From contig DNGG01000400.1 in assembly GCA_003486675.1 (NCBI GenBank), positions 5,423 to 21,238 on the forward strand: a DNA stretch of 15,816 nucleotides. The letters run 5' to 3'. Below are positions 1-6,137 of this stretch, piece by piece. Below the pieces are notes generated by a model. It saw nothing but the letters and a program-made list of their open reading frames with translations. It had not been told where the DNA came from and searched no databases. The number at the start of each line of letters is the position of its first letter. Positions within the stretch are counted from its first letter, which is position 1. Origin of the DNA: Cyanobacteria bacterium UBA11372 (GTDB lineage Bacteria; Cyanobacteriota; Cyanobacteriia; Cyanobacteriales; Aerosakkonemataceae). The position numbers and the translations under genes are program-made.

Positions 1-157
1 CCCTTAAGGGTGCGCGCTTGACAAACCTTCGCGATCGCGCTTTCCCTAGACGAGCTTGCAATCTACTGTAAGCCCAAGGGCTGCAACAAGTGTAGAGCTT
101 GCAACAAGTATAAGTTTCAAGGGAAAATAATCAACGAGGAACTATCAGCGTTAAAAG
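1..157. other. Upstream region of the first exoprotein gene
   Basis: No gene is visible here. The stretch starts with the 10-bp palindrome CCCTTAAGGG (1-10) and carries one HIP1 octamer near 32-39. An in-frame TAA at 152-154 lies one codon before the ATG at 158, so the downstream reading frame cannot start earlier. The only Shine-Dalgarno-like string is GAGGA at 136-140, about 17 nt before the ATG, which is longer than usual. I could not place a convincing -35/-10 pair. Confidence 0.6.
82..109 (+). repeat. Direct repeat of TGCAACAAGT upstream of TpsA1
   Basis: The decamer TGCAACAAGT occurs at 82-91 and again at 100-109, an 18-bp period. It lies 49-76 bp before the start of the first exoprotein gene. 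It may be a regulator half-site pair or simply local sequence duplication; nothing else in the window settles this. Confidence 0.4.
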
Positions 158-3028
158 ATGAAAAAACCTGATAACTTATTCTGGAGCGCTGGTACTATTT
201 GCATCATTTTTTTGGTAGCAGCTACAGGAAAAGCGCAAATCGTACCCGATGGCACATTGCCGAATAATTCTATTGTTATCCCGAATGGTACTACCAGCAT
301 TATTGAAGGAGGAACTCAAGCGGGAGGGAATCTATTTCACAGTTTCCGGGAATTTTCTATCTTGACTGGCGGCACGGGTTTTTTCAATAATGCACTGGAT
401 ATTCAGAACATTTTTACGCGGGTGACGGGGGGGTCGATTTCTCATATTGATGGAATTATCAAAGCTAATGGCAGGGCTAATTTATTTTTGCTCAATCCCA
501 ATGGGATTATATTTGGCCCTAATGCTCAATTAAATATCGGCGGTGCGTTTATTGGTAGTACTGCCAGCAGCATTAGATTTGCCGATGGAAGTGAATTTAG
601 CGCCACAAATCCAACTGCACCACCGCTACTGACAATTAACGTACCAATTGGCTTGCAGTTCGGGTCGAATCCCGGAGCGATAATCAATCAATCCCAGGTG
701 CAAAGTTCGCAGCCGCTATCGCCTCTAAACTCTCAAATCCCTATCCCCAATAATGTTGGTTTGGAAGTACAACCCGGTCAAACTTTAGCGCTAGTTGGTG
801 GCGATATTCAACTTAATGGTGGCAATTTAACTGCAAGTAACGGGCAAATTTTACTTGGTAGCGTTGCCAGTTATGGGTTTGTAAGTTTTACAACGACTCC
901 ACTCGGTCTGGATTTAAATTATGACAACATTCAAAACTTCGGCAACATTGTTTTATCAGGTGGAAGCAGGATAAACACTAGCGGAAATGGTGGCGGCAGG
1001 GTAGAAATTAGAGGGGGTTCTGTCACCCTCAGCGGTGGGCAAATTTATGCCTTGACGCTGGGAAATATAGACGGTAGGGGTATTGAGATCCGCGCCCAAC
1101 AGTTGCGGATACAAAATGGGTCGCAAATTTCTACGATAGCTTTAGCAGATGGGAAAGCAGGTAATATCAACATTCGCGCTACTGATTTAGTAGAAATGCT
1201 CGGGATAGGATTTGATAGCTATCAACTGTTTATAGCGCGGTATTTAACTTCTGGAACGATCGATTTGTTTGACCGCAATATTGTTCTGGCAACGGGGACT
1301 TATGGGATTGAGAATGCTGGAAATATCGAGATCGAAACGGGAAATTTGTTATTGCGCGATGGAGCGATCGCTGGTTCTGCTACCTTTGGTGCTGGAAATT
1401 CTGGAAATCTCACCATCAATGCCAATGTTATCGAGATGGTCGGTGCTGGCATTAACACCGGAACCATCAGAGGAAGTACTGGCAGGGGAGGAAACATCGA
1501 TATTTCCACCCAAAAATTAACCGTGCGCGATGGTGCTGGTCTTGTCAGCCTCAGCAACAGCATAGAGGCAGCAGGGAATATCACCATTCAAGCTGCCGAA
1601 TCAGTCGAAGTGCTGAGGAGTCCCGCTGGAAGTGTGGTGCAAACTCTGATTAGCGCCACCACTTTAGATCCCAATGGTATCGGCGATGGTGGGCATATTA
1701 CCATCGACACCAAGCGCCTAAGCGTTGTTGATGGCGCCGGGATTTCGACCACCACAGGTGGGGCGATTGGCGACATCATCTTGTCTACGACTGGTGGACG
1801 AGGAGGAGATTTAACCATTAGAGCTACTGAGTCGGTGGAAGTGGCAGGTATTTCTCAGGCGTTGGCGAATGGCAGTCAGAGTCAGAGTTTTCTCGCTACT
1901 CAAACCTTCAGTTCCAGTCGGGCAGGTGATATCCACATTTCCTCACCTGTAGTAACTGTACGCAATGGGGGATTAATTTCTGCGGCTTCATTGGGTGCAG
2001 CAGATGCGGGAAATATCACGATCGATGCCAATCGTGTCGAAGTCATCGGCAGTGGAGGTAACGGTCGATTGATTAGCTCAATTGACGCTACGGTTGGCAT
2101 TGTCAGCATCTTCGCCAATCCCAATGCTATGGGAACGGCGGGTTCGGTGAATTTGAATGTCGGTCAATTGATTGTCCGGGATGGAGCGACGGTGAGTGTC
2201 CAAGCTTTGGGAACGGGGCGCGCTGGTAGCATTAATGTGGTGGGGAATGCGTTCGCGGAGCGTGGCGTCAGCCGGATCGCGGAGCGTGGCGTCAGCCGGA
2301 TCGCTCTCGACAATGCAGGCAGTATCGATGCTGCTACTGCTTCTGGTAGCCAAGGAAATATTAACCTGCGCGCCAACAACATTCTGTTACGCCGTGGCAG
2401 TCGTATCCTCACCAATGCCACCGAAACTGCTACAGGTGGCAATATTGTCATTAATACAGGCACATTAACCGCCCTAGAAAATAGCGATATTACTGCCAAT
2501 TCTCAAACCGCTACTGGGGGTAACGTTACGATCAATGCGGCTGGGATTTTTGGGATTGAATTTCGCGATCGCACCACCCCTTTGAGCGATATTACCGCCA
2601 CTGGGGGGAATCCTGGCTTAAGCGGTACGGTAGAAATTCGCACCACGAATAACCAAGTTGAGAATGCTATAGCACAATCGGAAAATAATTTTGTTTCTAC
2701 CGATACTGTTTTAGCGACAAGTTGCATCGCCCGTAGCCGCGCCGGTAATAGCTTCACCGTCACTGGCAACGGCGGCTTACCCCCGACTCCCTACGATCCG
2801 CTGATGGCAAGGTATGCGGTAGCAGAGGTGCAGGGGATCGGGGGCAGGGGGGCAGAGGAGCAGGGGGGCAGACGGGAAATAGAGAATGCTGTGGGTAATT
2901 CTGGGAAACAGCAAGATCCGATTGTGGAAGCGCGGGGATTTGTGATTACGACAGATGGAGAAACGAGACTGGTGAGTGGGGATGTGATGCGAAGTCTTGC
3001 CAACGCGGAAGATTTTATCTGTCGCTAG
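158..3028 (+). CDS. Two-partner-secretion exoprotein (filamentous haemagglutinin N-terminal domain), TpsA1
   Basis: Predicted secreted or surface beta-helix protein of 956 aa. Residues 1-26 form a signal peptide with cleavage near GKA|Q. Residues 27-165 match the haemagglutination-activity (TPS) domain, including NPNGI at 113-117, that TpsA proteins use to cross an outer-membrane TpsB pore. Residues of about 210-840 are degenerate beta-helix repeats of the form G-x-GN-I-x-I followed by V-R-D-G-A. The C-terminus keeps SC-x-AR (Cys856), GNGGLP, DPIVEA and a penultimate Cys955; these are the only cysteines of the mature chain. An in-frame stop sits directly upstream, so ATG 158 is the first possible ATG. 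Oddities are a 24-bp tandem repeat at 2253-2304 translated in frame and a G-rich CAG repeat near 2822-2876. The function is probably adhesion or surface structure (inference); no TpsB lies nearby. The closest relative in the window is the minus-strand exoprotein ending at 6138. Confidence 0.9.
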   Translation: MKKPDNLFWSAGTICIIFLVAATGKAQIVPDGTLPNNSIVIPNGTTSIIEGGTQAGGNLFHSFREFSILTGGTGFFNNALDIQNIFTRVTGGSISHIDGIIKANGRANLFLLNPNGIIFGPNAQLNIGGAFIGSTASSIRFADGSEFSATNPTAPPLLTINVPIGLQFGSNPGAIINQSQVQSSQPLSPLNSQIPIPNNVGLEVQPGQTLALVGGDIQLNGGNLTASNGQILLGSVASYGFVSFTTTPLGLDLNYDNIQNFGNIVLSGGSRINTSGNGGGRVEIRGGSVTLSGGQIYALTLGNIDGRGIEIRAQQLRIQNGSQISTIALADGKAGNINIRATDLVEMLGIGFDSYQLFIARYLTSGTIDLFDRNIVLATGTYGIENAGNIEIETGNLLLRDGAIAGSATFGAGNSGNLTINANVIEMVGAGINTGTIRGSTGRGGNIDISTQKLTVRDGAGLVSLSNSIEAAGNITIQAAESVEVLRSPAGSVVQTLISATTLDPNGIGDGGHITIDTKRLSVVDGAGISTTTGGAIGDIILSTTGGRGGDLTIRATESVEVAGISQALANGSQSQSFLATQTFSSSRAGDIHISSPVVTVRNGGLISAASLGAADAGNITIDANRVEVIGSGGNGRLISSIDATVGIVSIFANPNAMGTAGSVNLNVGQLIVRDGATVSVQALGTGRAGSINVVGNAFAERGVSRIAERGVSRIALDNAGSIDAATASGSQGNINLRANNILLRRGSRILTNATETATGGNIVINTGTLTALENSDITANSQTATGGNVTINAAGIFGIEFRDRTTPLSDITATGGNPGLSGTVEIRTTNNQVENAIAQSENNFVSTDTVLATSCIARSRAGNSFTVTGNGGLPPTPYDPLMARYAVAEVQGIGGRGAEEQGGRREIENAVGNSGKQQDPIVEARGFVITTDGETRLVSGDVMRSLANAEDFICR
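2253..2304 (+). repeat. In-frame 24-bp tandem repeat inside TpsA1
   Basis: Two perfect copies of a 24-bp unit (2253-2276 and 2277-2300) are followed by the first four bases of a third. The unit contains GCGGAGCGTGGCGTCAGCC, which resembles short interspersed repeats common in cyanobacterial genomes. It is translated as two copies of an eight-residue unit, A-E-R-G-V-S-R-I. Compared with the paralogous exoprotein, removing exactly 48 nt restores equal length between the flanking AGS and ASG-x-x-G motifs, which suggests insertion into an older coil. Confidence 0.85.
2822..2876 (+). repeat. Low-complexity GGGGCAG / GAGGAGCAG repeat in TpsA1 C-terminal linker
   Basis: Purine-rich, degenerate repeats of G-runs followed by CAG, plus a GAGGAGCAG unit, occupy this stretch. 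Similar strings are scattered in many filamentous cyanobacterial genomes. Here they are translated as a Gly/Glu/Gln/Arg-rich linker (residues about 889-906) between the conserved GNGGLP and DPIVEA motifs. The paralogous exoprotein has an unrelated Pro/Ser/Gln linker at this place. Confidence 0.7.
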
Positions 3029-3266
3029 ACAGATGACCGATGCGCTGCCAATATTATTATATCCAGAGCGATCTCGGTCACTCGAACAGTGTAATCATTT
3101 CACTTTTGTCAAGTATTTTGTGTCACTGACTGCCAAGTATTCAACATCGATGATTCATTCATTGACTGAAGTTTAAAGGGATAATTCCCCATTATTTGTT
3201 TCAAGACTATTTTTCACCAATGCAGCGACCTTGACCTACTTTCCAGACTGCCCGATCGAATGAATT
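3029..3266. other. Intergenic region between TpsA1 and the CHASE2 cyclase
   Basis: A 238-bp AT-richer gap with no plausible gene. It contains an imperfect dyad, GACCGATGCGC against GCGATCTCGGTC (about 3037-3080), which could form a weak hairpin after the exoprotein gene. TTGACT near 3162 has no properly spaced -10 box. No Shine-Dalgarno sequence precedes the cyclase start. The gap is long enough for an independent promoter, but none is convincing. Confidence 0.45.
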
Positions 3267-5180
3267 ATGAAATGGTCTGCTCTAAAACAGCAAATGTGGC
3301 GGTGGCGCGTTGTTGCACTCACCGCTCCCACAGTAGCAGCAATTGTCATAGTGCTGCGGTTAACGGGTGTTTTCCAGTATTTAGCTTGGGATACTTTCGA
3401 TCAATTTTTTCACTGGCGTCCCCTCGAACCACCCGAGGAACGAATTGTCATTGTCACAATTGATGAAGCTGACCTCAATTGGGTTCGTAAGTGGCCTATT
3501 TCCGATGATAAAATCGCGAAATTGTTGCTAAAAATAAAAGCCCAAAAACCGCGAGCGATTGGCTTGGATTTGTATCGAAATTTTCCTGTAGAACCCGGTT
3601 ACGAACAGCTAGTAAAAGTATTTGAATCTACACCGAATCTGATTGGAATTGAAAAAGTAAGTCCAGATAACCGTGGCTTGAATATTTCCCCACAGCCAAT
3701 ATTGAGTAAAAAAGGGCAGGTAGCCGCGAATGATGTGGTGGTGGATAGAGACGACAAAATTCGTCGCGGCTTGCTATTTTTGAACCCGCCAAATCGGAAA
3801 GCAGTACCCGGTTTTGCCCTCAGATTGGCAGGGATATACTTAGCAGGTGAAGGAATTAACCCCGATTCAGTAGAAAACGGCGATCTCAAGTTAGGAAAGG
3901 CAGTTTTTAGACCGTTTGAGTCGAATGATGGGGATTATATTGAAGCCGATGCAGCGGGCTATCAAATCATTTTGAATTACCGCCAACCAACAGGCGGCTT
4001 TCGCTCAATTTCCCTACGTGACGTGCTGCAAAATCGGATGAAAAAAGATTTATTTCGCGGACGCATTGTGGTAATCGGCCCGGTTGCGTCAAGCTTGAAT
4101 GACTTCTTTCACACTTCGTTGAGTGGCGGTTTTATCCAGGAACTGAAACAAATGGCTGGGATAGAAATTCAGGCGAATATTATTAGCCAAATTCTCAGTG
4201 CAGCAATTGAAGGGCGTCCTTTGATTAAAACTTGGCCCGAAGTTATAGAAAAGGGATGGATTTTTTTTTGGTCTTTTATCGGTGCGACGATCGCTGGGAA
4301 ATTACCAAATTGGGGGTTGAGTATAGGGACTTTGCTGGTAGCTGGTGGGATTTTGGTGGGAATTGCTTATCTAGCGTTTTTGGGCGGTTGGTGGATACCT
4401 GTAGTTCCACCCTTAGCTGCCCTAGTGGGTTCGGCAAGTGCGATCGCTGCTTACATTATCCGCTTGCAGTATCAAGAACAGCAAAAAATGATGACACTAT
4501 TTGGGCGTTATGTCAGTCCCCAAATTGCTGACGCGATCTGGCGCGATCGCGATCAGCTTTTGAAACAAGGACGCCTCAAAGGACAAAAGCTGACAGCAAC
4601 GGTGCTGTTTACAGACTTAAAAAATTTTACCGTTATTGCCAACAACCTCGACCCTGAAGAACTGATGGACTGGCTAAACGAATACATGGAGGCGATGTCG
4701 GAAATTGTTTTAGCTCATGGCGGCGTGGTGGATAAATTTATCGGCGATGCAGTGATGGCAGTTTTTGGCGTACCGATTAAGCGCACCACCGAGGATGCGA
4801 TCGCTAATGATGCTAAAGCTGCCGTCCGTTGCGCCCAGGAAATGGCATCTGCTTTAAAATCCCTCAATCAACGATGGCTTTCTCAAGGACGTCCCACCGT
4901 TGCCATGCGCGTCGGTATCGCCACCGGAACTGTGGTAGCTGGCAGTCTGGGCGGCGTCCACAGGCTGGAATACACAACCATTGGAGATTGTGTTAACCTG
5001 GCAGCGCGGTTAGAAAGTTTTGATAAATCAATGGATGGCGGTATTTGCCGAATTTTAATCAATCAGCGAACTTACAGGTATATTCAGGGAATTTTTACCA
5101 CTAATCTCATCGGTAGGGTCGAAATTAGGGGAAGACAACAGCTGACAACCATATACCAAGTTCTACTAGCTAAAACTTAA
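3267..5180 (+). CDS. CHASE2-domain class III adenylate cyclase
   Basis: Membrane-bound sensor that should convert ATP to cAMP. The 637-aa layout is TM1 (about 15-33), an extracytoplasmic CHASE2 sensor (about 40-325), three TM segments (about 331-400) ending at a GGWWIPVVPP turn, the pre-catalytic GRYVSPQIADAI motif (413-424), then a nucleotide cyclase domain (about 440-620). Catalytic residues are complete: metal-binding Asp450 (FTD) and Asp494 (FIGD), adenine-selecting Lys490 and Thr570, and transition-state Asn577 and Arg581. Thr at the position occupied by Asp in mammalian enzymes marks it as subclass IIIb, the group with bicarbonate-stimulated cyanobacterial cyclases. The CHASE2 part is very similar to that of the histidine kinase at 13427. 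A DUF928 gene follows 86 bp downstream. The start at 3267 has no clear ribosome-binding site; ATG 3260 is in another frame. Confidence 0.93.
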   Translation: MKWSALKQQMWRWRVVALTAPTVAAIVIVLRLTGVFQYLAWDTFDQFFHWRPLEPPEERIVIVTIDEADLNWVRKWPISDDKIAKLLLKIKAQKPRAIGLDLYRNFPVEPGYEQLVKVFESTPNLIGIEKVSPDNRGLNISPQPILSKKGQVAANDVVVDRDDKIRRGLLFLNPPNRKAVPGFALRLAGIYLAGEGINPDSVENGDLKLGKAVFRPFESNDGDYIEADAAGYQIILNYRQPTGGFRSISLRDVLQNRMKKDLFRGRIVVIGPVASSLNDFFHTSLSGGFIQELKQMAGIEIQANIISQILSAAIEGRPLIKTWPEVIEKGWIFFWSFIGATIAGKLPNWGLSIGTLLVAGGILVGIAYLAFLGGWWIPVVPPLAALVGSASAIAAYIIRLQYQEQQKMMTLFGRYVSPQIADAIWRDRDQLLKQGRLKGQKLTATVLFTDLKNFTVIANNLDPEELMDWLNEYMEAMSEIVLAHGGVVDKFIGDAVMAVFGVPIKRTTEDAIANDAKAAVRCAQEMASALKSLNQRWLSQGRPTVAMRVGIATGTVVAGSLGGVHRLEYTTIGDCVNLAARLESFDKSMDGGICRILINQRTYRYIQGIFTTNLIGRVEIRGRQQLTTIYQVLLAKT

Positions 5181-5266
5181 TAAAAAAATTATAAATACTA
5201 TCTATTATATTAAAATTAGCTCTGGGAAAATAAGATCGCTTGCGCCAATTTCAGGAGTTCTAACTT

Positions 5267-6055
5267 ATGAAAATTAATTCTCATCAAGCTAGAAGGATAA
5301 CAGGAGCAACATCCATTTTTTTGATGCCATTGCTCGGTTTAATGAATGCGCCATTAAGCCCAAATTTCAGCCATCCTTTAATCGAGGGCGGTTTTATCTC
5401 TCCTGCACGGGCACAGACTGCTCAAACAACGAATTTTAATTACGAACCACCAAACCGGGGAATGCCGAAAACGACTCAAGGAACGGGTTCGCGAGGCTGT
5501 ACTTTATCCCAACCCGTGACGGTGACTTTGTTAGTGCCCAACGACCACACCGGACAAACAATATCCAATCGTCCCACCTTTTTCTGGCATGTATCGGATA
5601 AAACATCGGTGCCGGTGGAATTTGCCTTAGTAGAACCGGGGGTGACAAAACCGCTGTTTGTGCAGCGGATGGAGGTGCAAAAACCGGGCATCATGCAGGT
5701 GCAACTACCCCAAGATGCACCAGAATTGGTATCTGGGCGTAAATATCGTTGGTCAGTATCGTTGCTGTGCAATGCTAACCGTCCTTCTAGCAATGTGTTT
5801 GTGACTAGCTGGATCGAGCGCGTAGCGGCGAAACCGGAACTCACCCAAAAGCTGTTCAATGCCGAGTCAGAACAAGAACGTGCCCGAATTTATGCGGCTT
5901 CTGGGTTATGGTACGACGCCTTGGCAGGGATTTCCGGTGCTTATAATGCTAATCCGAGCGATCGCGCCATTTTCCAAGCGCGTTTATCCCTGTTAAGGCA
6001 AGTCGGGCTAAATCAAGTCGTCTTGCAAGAACAACAGAATTTGGCATCGAATTGA
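5267..6055 (+). CDS. DUF928 family secreted protein (first copy)
   Basis: A 262-aa protein of the DUF928 family, which is found mostly in cyanobacteria and has no known biochemical function. It has an N-terminal hydrophobic segment (about 13-29) and a likely signal-peptidase site at ARA|Q (49/50), so it should be periplasmic or secreted. Family landmarks: GSRGC (Cys78), the S-N-R-P-T-F-F-W-H block, a PGIM strand, G-x-x-YRW, LLCN-x-x-RPS (Cys168), and a C-terminal helical part with GLWYDAL. The two cysteines are the only ones and lie 90 residues apart, suggesting a disulfide. The start is supported by AGGAG at 5253-5257, nine bases before ATG. It follows the CHASE2 cyclase by 86 bp on the same strand and is probably co-transcribed with it. 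Confidence 0.9.
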   Translation: MKINSHQARRITGATSIFLMPLLGLMNAPLSPNFSHPLIEGGFISPARAQTAQTTNFNYEPPNRGMPKTTQGTGSRGCTLSQPVTVTLLVPNDHTGQTISNRPTFFWHVSDKTSVPVEFALVEPGVTKPLFVQRMEVQKPGIMQVQLPQDAPELVSGRKYRWSVSLLCNANRPSSNVFVTSWIERVAAKPELTQKLFNAESEQERARIYAASGLWYDALAGISGAYNANPSDRAIFQARLSLLRQVGLNQVVLQEQQNLASN

Positions 6056-6083
6056 TGGCAAATTGGGTTTAACTTCTCTTAAG

Positions 6084-6102
6084 CCCCCCTTGACAAGGGG
6101 GG
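6084..6102. terminator. G/C hairpin between convergent genes
   Basis: CCCCCCTT-GAC-AAGGGGGG forms an 8-bp perfect stem with a 3-nt loop, followed by a second G-run at 6106-6111. It sits 29 bp after the DUF928 stop and 36 bp from the stop of the convergent exoprotein, so it could end transcription from either side. There is no proper T-tract. Similar CCCCCCTT/AAGGGGGG strings are widespread interspersed repeats in cyanobacteria, so it may be a repeat rather than a dedicated terminator. Confidence 0.55.
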
Positions 6103-6137
6103 TTTGGGGGGATCGGTGGTATAAAAAGGAACTGGAG

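Noticed and set aside
2253..2304. CRISPR-like repeat
   Set aside because: Units are directly tandem with no spacers, only two copies, and lie inside a reading frame.
3260..3463. Small protein starting at ATG 3260
   Set aside because: It overlaps the cyclase start in another frame and has no domain or ribosome-binding site.
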